From Gracilaria domingensis (Eukaryota; Rhodophyta; Florideophyceae; Gracilariales; Gracilariaceae): a DNA stretch of 64,000 bases. A program made the position numbers and the translations under genes. The notes under the pieces were generated by a model. That model was not told the DNA's origin. It did not search any database and saw nothing but the letters and a program-made list of their open reading frames with translations. This document shows positions 52,101 through 61,030 of this stretch, one piece after another. The stretch is from contig VCMS01000223.1 of NCBI GenBank assembly GCA_022539475.1, forward strand, positions 28,673 through 92,672. The letters run 5' to 3'. Position 1 is the stretch's first letter, and the number at the start of each line of letters is the position of its first letter.

Positions 52101-52621
52101 CTAGCCCACTCTGCCGACCACGGTTCAATTACTCCTTCCCTCAGCATCTTTCTGACCTGCTCCTTCTCCCATTCTCGGGCCTTCTGACCGGATAGATACG
52201 GGGCTTGGTGCACTGGATGTGCATCAGAATTGAGTTCAATCCGGTGTTTTGAGGCCGAGATTGATCCTAAGTGTCCCTCACACATATCAGCGTACTCGGA
52301 AGTGAGCTGAAAGATCTTATTCCGTTGCGGTTCGTACTCTTCGCCGATTTGTACTGTCGATGTCCAATCCGTTTCCGGTGACTCACTCTCGGGTAATGTA
52401 TCCCCCTTCTTAGGGTTGTAGACGTCCCCGTCGACTTGCTGCGGGTCCACGTCCGTGACGGACAAGAGAGCGGCTGGTGCTGGTTGAGCTCCGCCGAGTA
52501 CGGTGTTTTTCGATATATGTGCGTCTGTGTTCTGCAAAGTGGAATATAGTCTGTTCGCTTTGGAAACTAAGCTAGTTTTTGGGCTATTTGGGGCGCGCGA
52601 GGGGGTGGCAGAGGCTGGCAC
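49146..52621 (-). mobile_element. Degenerate Ty3/gypsy-type retrotransposon pol
   Basis: Three minus-strand open stretches are recognisable in order. Reverse transcriptase comes first (52621-51640; the YLDD active-site box is present but lies in a shifted frame). RNase H follows (51500-50900; TDACDRQIG, TSERECLAI and TDHN). Integrase is last (50700-49750), with an HHCC-type zinc region (HPSAIK, then CEPC) and D, D and E catalytic residues (MDILGPL, TDNSPQF, KNELAARFN). A long Pro/Ser/Glu tail ends at 49146. Breaks: a frame change just before YLDD (near 51785), a TGA between reverse transcriptase and RNase H (near 51649-51651), and a TAA at 50889-50891. Protease and gag are absent, and no LTR pair is obvious. 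The element is dead and 5'-truncated. Confidence 0.85.
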
Positions 52622-53117
52622 TCAAAAAATTAAGAAATTTTGGAATATTGAATTCCATCTCGCGCAGTTTAATTCTTGGGTCTCTTAGTTTTTGTAGAGG
52701 TTCTACTTCGCCGCACCACCCCATCCACTCTTTTCCGCGACCCTCTCTCAAATCTGCGCTCGTGCTAGTTTGCGTTTCCATTTTCTCCCAAGTGGCGATG
52801 CAAGTCGCAACTCATCTCATGTCAACCACCCTGCTATTCATTCTCATCTATCATGGCTCCCCACCTTAGAATTCTAGAAGCAAATTTTATTTACTTTGCG
52901 CTCTTTGCCGCGAGAAGAGACCCGCCGACTGCACCTATCACTCGCTGTCGCCTACCGATTTCGTCGTGCGTCCCGCCGCTTCCAGGTACAGCCCGACCAT
53001 GTACTCACGGCACATCGCCGGTGCCGTCTTCGCGCCCTCCGCCTCCCGCGCGTTGGACGCCACAACCATTGGCAGCGCGCTCATCACACCCCAGAACAGT
53101 TTCATCCTCTCGCCAAA

Positions 53118-54220
53118 CTAGCCCTGTTGGAGATGATGCCTTTCGTGTCGGTACTGTTCCCGCAGCAGCGTCAGGCTCGGCTTCATTGCCACCAACTCGC
53201 AGTTGCTCCATCGCGCGATGTACGCAGTCATCACTCCCGTGTCGGTTACCCCGTAAACATCCGCACGGCATCCACCACAGAAGCTTGGGAACGCTTCCTT
53301 CATCTTCCCGAATGATACAGATCCACTTTCGTCCTTTATATCAGTCCTAACCTCTTCGAATGCACCTGCTGCAACGATTTCGGAGAACACGATGCCGACG
53401 CATAGAGAGAAGCTGGAGAAAGCGCGAAAATACGTTCAGTTAGAGCAGATTCGGAAGAGAAGTAACCTCCAACGGTCCTGAACGATTTAGTGAAGGTACG
53501 TATCATAATATCAATACTACGCGTATCTACACTATCATAGTGATGATGCCCCGAAACACCTCGTTTGGTCGGTCCAAGGGCGCCAATGGAATGCGCCTCA
53601 TCCACGTATAAGCAGGCATCATTCTTATTTTTGACTGCGAAAACCTGGCAAAGATTGCACATCTGACCTTCCACTGAGTACATACTCTCGACAACCGTCA
53701 TGATTCGTTTCCACAGAGGGCTCTTGTCAGGGTATCCCGTAGCAATGCCAACAAGAATATTACTTTCCTACGATTCTGCCAAATTATGTTCAAACACGCG
53801 AATCCTGGCGCCGAATGAGCGACCGTCGACCATGACAGACGCGTCATTCATCAGGCCGGAGATGGCGAGATCGCCCCTACCCACAATAGCTGGGATGATC
53901 TGCCAGTTGGTGGTAAGGACGGTGCCAACCACGATGGCATCTTTCTTACCAAAATCTTTGGCGACCGTGCGCTCCAGCTTGCGTACAAGCTCAGAGCGCC
54001 CCGTAGACACAGACACATTGCACGAAGCGACACCACACTGATCTAAGACATCGGTGACGTACGAGTGAACACTTTCAAGAACCTCAGCATACCCCAGGTA
54101 ATTGCACCTGCCCAAGTTACGAAACCTCGTAACCCTGGCAGTAGGGTCCGGAGACATGGAAGAATGCTCGGCCGCGGGAGTGACATCGGCCTGAATGGGC
54201 GTGTACGCTGGATGAACCAA
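53118..54220 (-). pseudogene. Relic of serine palmitoyltransferase subunit 2 (LCB2)
   Basis: The reading frame from 54220 shows the alpha-oxoamine synthase core of LCB2: NLGRCNYLGYA, then SVSTGRSE, KLERTVAKDFG, a TAG at 53768-53770, then VVESMYSVEGQM, LYVDEAHSIGALGPTKRGV and the PLP-lysine block IRTFTKSF. A TAA at 53336 ends it; more eroded sequence in another frame reaches about 53118. The N-terminal 100 or so residues (membrane helix) and the C-terminal third are missing or unrecognisable. Intact LCB2 starts sphingolipid synthesis in the ER by joining serine and palmitoyl-CoA. The first stop lies where the family has Leu. A working copy must exist elsewhere. Confidence 0.85.
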
Positions 54221-54611
54221 CCAACCAACGGGGCATCATGCGCGCTCCTTAGCTCTCTTCAAGACTTCGCCCATATGAACATCAATTTCGGGCTATAAAT
54301 GGCCGATTAGTGGCCGTAATTATTTCCAAAATAGATTTAATTGGCCGTATAATGGGCGTGTACAGTACAGTGGCCATTTGGATGCCTTGCCGTATTGTAT
54401 TCTATGGATCGTTATTGGTACAAAATGTAGCAGCAGAGATAATGATGACGAAATATGGTCTCCATTGGACCCAGATCATACAACGCAATTATGATTTGGA
54501 CCAGTTCCACGTCATTTATTTCTATTTCGCTACTCTTCTCAGCTCACATCCTGGCGCGCCTGCTACCGGCGCTGGTCACAACGCTCTCTACGCCGTCCGC
54601 TGCCGCGTGCG

Positions 54612-57600
54612 GTGGGTGCCTGCACCAAAGGCGCGCCGCTCCTCCGCGACGCGCTGCGCGCCATCGGCTACACCGCGCTGTTCTACCTAGCGCTGCGCAT
54701 CCCGTCGCTGCTGCTGGCCGACCCCACAGCCGCCCCGCGCTTCTCCTCCAGCGCGAGCGCGCTGGCGCCCCCGCCGCCCGTGCCCACCGCCGCCGAGTAG
54801 GCGCTGGTCACGCTGTCGCTTTTCGTGTCGCTGAGCACGCGCGACTCGTCGCCATTTCGCGCCGCCGCGCTGGGCGCGCTCATGCCCGCCATGCTCGACG
54901 CGCGCCCGCTGTGAGAGCCGGCGTGCGCCACCGCCGTACACTGGGCTGAAGACATCTTCTCCTTAGCTGACACGCACGCGCGCCTTATCGAAGTCCTCGC
55001 CGCCTCCAACGCCAGCCCACGCGTCATGCAACTCGCCGCTGCCGGGATGCGCCGGCGCAAACTCGCGCGCCACGCCGCGCTAGCGCGCGGGAGCCACCCC
55101 CGCCGCTTGCGCCCATTATCGCAGTGTACGGAGCGCATTGCGAGCGCCACTAGCCGCGTAGCTGCTCCGTGGCGGCATATCTGCTGTTTGCGCTGCGCTG
55201 CCTAGTGCAGCAGCTCGCGCCGGCACGCCGGTTGCAGCTGCTGCCCGCCGCCAATCTGCACGTGCTGTTGCGCGCCGACGCGGACGCGTTGCACGCGCTG
55301 CGAGCCGGGCTGAGCACCGCGCAGCAGCGGCTGCTGCAGCCGCGCTGGCGGTGGTGCTGCTGGCTTCGAACGCGCCCTCGCTGGGCGAGCAGGTGGCACG
55401 CGCGCTACGGCATGAGCTGCAAGACTTGTTCTCGCTCATTGCCCCCCAGTCTGCCTTGGGAGATGTATTTGTGCGCTTCTCGTCGCCGTCTGCTGCGACG
55501 CGCTCTCCAATATCGTATACTTCCCCCAAGGGTCAGCAAGATATTGTTGGAAACCTCGTCCGGTCTCTGACCGCCGGCGAGCGGGCTGCGGTGATCGTCC
55601 CGGGCAATCAAGGAGTGTTTCTCGAGTTCAGCGGCGTGGAAGTGGAATCAAACACGGCTGGCGCGCGCTCTGGTACCAACGAGGAGCTCTGTAGTCCGGC
55701 TCAAGACATGGGTCAACCTGGAACAGTCGCAAGCGCGCAGCATTGGCAGTTCCCTCTTGAATAATGATATCGCCGCCAAACAGCTTCGACTGCACGTGAA
55801 GAGTCTTTTGCTGCGCTTGTATGTGTACTGCCATCACCCGATATAGAGCGTTCGCATTGCTATGCGCTCAATTATATCCGCGGTGGTCAAGGCTTCTGGT
55901 CACGGCTCAGTGGCCGAGGCGATCAAGGCGAACTTGCTTGCAGTGACGGACCACTGCATCAAGTCAATCGTTTCCCGGCAATGGCGTTCGCGAGAAGCGG
56001 GGTGCGCCGCGCTTCGCGACGTTCTTGCCTCCCGCACATGGGAGGAGGTGAAGGACTCTTTAAAGGATTTCTGGTACTACACACTGAGGGCTATGGATGA
56101 TATGAAGGAAAGTGTGCGAAAGAGTGCTCAAGGCACTGGAAGGGCACTCTCGGAACTTTCGATATATCTACGTAATCCAAACTATTTGGGTGAAGAGGAA
56201 TCGGCTCAAGCCGTTGACGTTGTACTGTCTGTGCTTATGACGTCCTTCACACACAGCGCCGAGGAGGTGAGAGCGCTCGTGTCAAAGACTCTGTCCGAGA
56301 TCACACGACATGGAGGAACGGCCTTGCGGTCGTCTGTGCCGGATTTGATCGCGAATCTGTTGGACGTTGCGACAGAGCTCGAGCCGCAAATCTTAAACTA
56401 CGCGGAGTATCATGTAGCCTCACCGGAGGAGCTGCAAAACGCTCTGGTCACTGCATCGAGTATGTCCTCGTCCTCTTTGATCGAGTCGATTGAAAGGCTC
56501 ATAGGGCAAGTTGACGAGACAATCGCGGCGGAGGTGGTTCCGAATCTGGCACGATTGGCTCGCGTAGGAGTGGGAATTCCTACGCGTGCAGCGACGGCAA
56601 GGTTGATGTCGAGCGTTCTGCAATCCAGAGCAGTGGTCATGGAACCATATGCTGCAAAGCTGCAGTTTTCAGCGGCAAGCGCTGCGGGCATGGAGCGCAA
56701 CGCAATGCTTCGAAAGGCATGGTGTAAGGCCGCTGGCAGAGGTTCAAAGTTGTGCCGCGTCGATGAAGTTGCAAAGTATTGCAAACAAAATTAGCAAGAA
56801 GGCCACATCGGAGTATCCTCGGGATCGCGCGCTTGCCTCGTCTCTCGCTGCTGGGTTGTGTCGGATGGCGCCCGATACGACCCAGCAGCACGCAAGCTCT
56901 ATACGGCCCTTCGCATACATGGGGCGCCCTGAAACAGACGACGACAGAGGAGATGACAGCAAGAACTGGAAAGACGCCTGGAATAAAGGTGCGCCAAGTA
57001 CTCAGGCCGGGCTTCGTTTGTACGCAAAGGCGATTGTTGAAGTATGTGAGCAACGGCTATCTACTTCTGCTCAGTACCGCGTGAAAAGGAACGCCGCAGC
57101 CACGCTAGGGGACCTCACGAACGCTTCAAATGACATTGTCGATGTACAGTACATGTCGCGAAGCGCAAAAACGTTGTTAGCGGTGCTTCCAGGTCATATT
57201 TGGAAAGGACAGCATGTTGCAATTGAGGCCATTGGGTCTTTGGCAGATTTCTGTTCAAGCGCATCTTTGTGGGAGTCGTGCGGAGGGAGCGTAGCTGTTG
57301 TTCAGCCTGTGCTGTCCGAATCTGATCGAGGGAAGAAGGATTATCGAATTGCAGCAATTGATGTGGCGAGGAAGGTGCTGGTTAACACCCGAGAAACCGT
57401 TTGCATGTACGAGAAAGTCAGGGACCACTTGTCAGAGCTCGTGTCTCCAAACTCGTCGGATGTAAACGCTAGCGTACCAAATGTGTCACAGATGGTGTGG
57501 GAAACTGGGTCTGATGCAGATGCTGTTGATGCTTGGAACAAAGCGCGAAAGTCGCAAAAGCTATTGTGCAAAGCAGCGATTCAGTGCCTGCAATCTTCAA

Positions 57601-58052
57601 TCACAGGGGTGGCGGGCGTTGAGAAGCTAGAAGAACACGTACTTAATTTGCTGTGTGTGTTTGAAGAATTGATGCAGAACGATTGGGACATTCGACTAAC
57701 TGTACTTCAAGCCATTGAGAAGTTGTCCGAACGTTTCTCCAAACATGAACTGCAATTTAGAAACTCCCTGGAGCGCACTGAGGCATTGATTAAACGATTA
57801 GTAAACCTCAGCAAAAACGGCATTCACGAACCCAAGTATAAAGTGCTAAGAAATAGTGGGTTAACAATTCTTGATCACTTGGTCAACGTTTCCAAGGATT
57901 CTACGGCAATGAAGGGTGTGATTGTAGAAGACACGCTAATTGCGATCCAGAGGTCTCGGAACGAAGATTCCGAGCCTTGGGTGCGATCCGTTGCAATTAA
58001 ACTATGCACGGCGTTGGCATTTCGTGATCATAGTTTAGGCTGGGGCTTTTGA
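54612..58052 (+). pseudogene. 3' half of a proteasome-adaptor ECM29 gene, decayed
   Basis: HEAT-repeat sequence collinear with ECM29 runs over 3.4 kb but changes frame several times (near 55150, 55340, 55770 and 56770). Internal stops include TAG at 54798-54800, TGA at 54912-54914 and TAG at 55844-55846. Clear ECM29 blocks are: a GERAAVIVPGNQGVFLEF-type block followed by NEELCSPAQDMGQP; RQWRSREAGCAALRDVL; DDMKESVRKSAQGTGRAL; LEPQILNYAEYH; GVGIPTRAA; and near the end FAYMGRPETDD followed by WNKGAPSTQAGLRLYAKAI. ECM29 tethers the 26S proteasome core and regulatory particles. Family proteins are about 1800 residues, so the N-terminal half is absent. The 5' third is far more GC-rich than the 3' part. 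Confidence 0.88.
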
Positions 58053-58556
58053 GGTTGAAAAGTAGAGCTTAGGCAGTTAGGCAAAGAGGTTCGGCTAATC
58101 TGTGTGTTTACGTATCTACCTGGTGACCGTCCAACGACTATGAATAACTCAATCGCGCGCCACTCACTTGGAAGCGCGGTCCCTTTTAGCTCATTCTAGG
58201 TAATCCAAGTAAGCTTTGAACGCAACTGAAGCTAGTTGTAATCGCCTTTACATGCGTGCGGTGTACGCGTCGGTAGTTACTCGTTGGGGGATGCTGTGCT
58301 TGAGACCTTGGGTGAGCACCAGACGCATGTGTTCCATCTGTTCATGCCGAATGAAAGCGCGTTAACTCTGCATCATCAGCCGGGGTGCATGTGTATAAAA
58401 GAAGAACAGAAAGCTAATGGTCTGAACTCGGAACCGGCGACCACATTCTGATGACGACGATAGAGTGCATCAGTGACGGCTTTTCAGGATAATCTTGTTT
58501 CCCTCGACGTGCCAATGATGTCGCCCAAAGGCTGGCAGTAAGATTTTCTCGTGGTG
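58053..58556. other. Spacer between ECM29 and lectin relics
   Basis: 500 bp with no recognisable content. Confidence 0.5.
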
Positions 58557-60473
58557 TTAGACCATTCGATGCACTTTCCGCACGGCCAACGACATCTTAT
58601 TGACATGGTATACGCCAACTCTCAAAAGCGCTTGAATGATTACGAACATGATAAGGGTACCACTTCCGCCAGGAGACTGCTCGGTGATGCTCTCGTGATG
58701 ATCCACCAACTCCTCGTTCAGATCATCATGCGAATCAGAAATGTTATGCGTCTTCTACTTAAGCGCACGCCGCGAGTTATGAAGGCCTTGCAACTGGCTA
58801 GAAAACCTGCCCGAAGCACGCGACAAGTCGCCTGCAGTAGCCTTAAGAGGTTTCAAAACGGCCACCAACTGCCACATGTCGCCCTTTTGTTTCTCCATCT
58901 CGCGAATGAGTTGCGCAATGATTTGGCGCACACCCTCCAGTCGAAGCTTTCTTTCTTGCGCATTCTCGTCGCCGAGGCCCTTGAAAATGGACGTCATAGA
59001 TTTGTACACCTCGTACACCTGCAGGTCTGAAGAGCCTGAGATCGACGAGGTGGCGTCCTCTCTGCGGTGCATGCGCGCGGTAGGGTTCAGATCGGTGCGA
59101 TGCGGAGGCGGAGCAGGGGCGGTGCTGTCATTGCTACACCACTGGAGCTACCATTGAAAGCCGGCGGCACGTAGCCGCGCGAATTATCGCTCTGCTGCTG
59201 TTGTTGATGCTGTTTCCGCTGTTGTTGCTGTCACAGACCACGGTGGTCGGTCCGTAGTTCCGGAACCGGCGCCATACTGCTGCGAATAGTAGTCGGATCG
59301 ATAAGTGTGGGCAACCTGAGCGGATTCATGAATTAAGACGGCGTCATGGACCTCATGATTGGCAAAGAAATGGCCGGTCTCAGCAGGGAGTGCGAGGAAG
59401 CCACCACCAGAGAATGGCAGCTGCACACCCCAAACCTTGAAGCACGTATGCCAGCGTTGTGGAGCGCGTGGGTTCATAGCGACGCCCACGTGAAGATTGC
59501 CACCGAGCAGCTGGACTTACACGCGAATCGGGTGGTTCATCTCAAGCGAGCAGCCCTCGAAAAGCTCGGTATCCGCGCCATCGGTGTCAGGCTTTCATTG
59601 CTTGGTTCCGTCCGACACATAAACGTACATATGGGCCACATTTCGCGTTCGAGAGTTGGAAAAGGTGTCGATAATGATGCCAAGCCTCACAAATGTATGC
59701 GCAATACCCATGGCATAGCCTAACCTCGGGCGGTCTTACAAAAAGAAGAAGTCCATACCATTGGCAGGGTCATGCGAATCGCGCACGGTATCCAACTCCA
59801 CGTCGAAGTAGCCGTTGAAGTTTTGCGTATCGGTGGCAATGTCGTTGTAGAACAGCGCTTAATTTGACTGGCTCGCCGACATGATGAGGACCACGTCGCG
59901 ACCGGTGCGGCTGCGCGTGATCATGGTCGTGCCCAGCTGAAACCCGTCGGAGACGGGGTCACCGGCGGCGATGGGCCTCGTTCGGGTGCCGAAAGAAGAG
60001 GTCCGGGCCTCCCGCGCCCAGGTAGAGAAACTGGAATAGCTGCGGGTTTTGCTGCTGTCACTACAGCAGCGACGGCAACGCGAGGGCTCTGGCAGCCAGC
60101 AGTAGCAGCACGCAAATCGGCGCGAGACGCGGCGTCGACGACGACTCACGGCGGGATGGCGGCGACGGTGAACGAGTGGCGCGCGCGAAAGTTCGGGAGG
60201 CTGGAAGCGAGGTCCGTGAGCGAACGGAGGGCGTGGTTTACGGGCGGTATGGCAGGGTGCCAGTGATGACGGGCAACGGCAGCGATCCCCACGCGGAAGT
60301 GCACGCGAGGGTGGAGCGCGAAGGAGCCTAGCGCAATTGTACTGCACGTACAGCGCGCATAAAATGACTGAAGCGCGCAACATGCGCACATTGGAAGGCG
60401 TCGCGCGCCACGTCACATCGACGACGCACAGCTCTGCGGCGCGAGACAGCCGCGCGCGGAGTGCGCCGCGCAC
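58557..60473 (-). pseudogene. L-type lectin (ERGIC-53/VIP36-like) gene with seven in-frame stops and no frame shift
   Basis: A single minus-strand frame can be read from about 60473 to a TAA at 58557. Lectin blocks in order are: GFQLGTTMITRSR; NGYFDVELDT; VRLGIIIDTFSN; VYVSDGTK; then WHTCFKVWGVQLPF and ALPAETGHFFANHEVHD. A Gln/Thr/Ala-rich linker, a coiled coil (RLEGVRQIIAQLIREMEKQ) and a membrane helix (GTLIMFVIIQALLRVGVY) follow. That is the full ERGIC-53 layout of cargo-receptor lectins that shuttle glycoproteins from ER to Golgi. Internal stops: TAA 59859, TAA 59736, TGA 59595, TAA 59517, TAA 59184, TAG 59148 and TAG 58755 (low coordinates). The first 130 codons are Arg/Pro-rich and may be promoter rather than protein. 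Confidence 0.82.
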
Positions 60474-60593
60474 GGGAATGCGCGCCCTCGCGCGCGTCAG
60501 CGAGGCGCTTCAGCTCGAACAGCATGCGCTACGTTTTGGCTGGCGTTGCGTGCGGTGTGTGTTTTAGGAGGTCTGTGGACGCTACCAGAATGA

Positions 60594-60960
60594 GGCGAAA
60601 ACGTGCCCGCGGGTGGATGGGGTCGGTCGTGTTAGGGTAGGTAGCTCTAACACGACCGGACGCCCCCCGCGCCGCGGGGCAATAAAATCGTAACATGTTT
60701 CAAAAAATCGGCCAAAGCGGTGCCGCGGGCGGAGAGGTCCGGTCGTGTTAGGGTACCTACCCTAACACGACGCCCCCCACCGCGCCCGCATGGCCATAAA
60801 AAAGCACAATTTTTTAGAAAACCCGCCAAAACGTGCCGCGGACGGGGGGGTCCGGTTGGTGTTAGGGTAGGCCAGCCCTATGAACCAACGCGACCCCCCC
60901 CCCCCTACGCCCACGCCACGTTTTTCTGGCGCATATTTTTGGGCCACCTGCAGGGGAGAC
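60594..60960. repeat. Three tandem units of about 120 bp, each with a TTAGGG/CCCTAA hairpin
   Basis: Units begin with CGTGCCxxCGG at about 60601, 60720 and 60832. Each carries GGTCGTGTTAGGGTA or a variant, a short loop and its complement, then C-rich sequence, then an AT-rich ATAAAA/CAAAAAA part. The middle unit has a perfect 14 bp stem (GTCGTGTTAGGGTA, CC, then complement) at 60742-60771. Unit 1 pairs TCGTGTTA with TAACACGA (60627-60656). Unit 3 has diverged arms (60854-60889). Confidence 0.8.
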
Positions 60961-61030
60961 CTCCCAAAACAACCTTCCTCCACACTTCCCGCAGCTGCAT
61001 TACGGTGGGCAACCTGCCCGCCAACACGTG

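Noticed and set aside
58551-59030. Plus-strand frame of 159 codons.
   Set aside because: Antisense shadow of the lectin relic, whose minus-strand frame shows a coiled coil and membrane helix.
1237-60473. Reassigned stop codons (TAG/TAA as sense), to explain in-frame stops in several genes.
   Set aside because: Intact neighbours end normally with TAG (SbcD-SbcC, MFSD5, squalene monooxygenase), TAA and TGA, and several broken genes also carry frame shifts.
42321-60473. All premature stops caused by C-to-T changes (CAA, CAG, CGA to stop), i.e. a RIP-like signature.
   Set aside because: Many fit, but the LCB2 TAG sits where the family has Leu, and the ancestral codons cannot be known from this window. 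Kept only as a possibility for the lectin relic.
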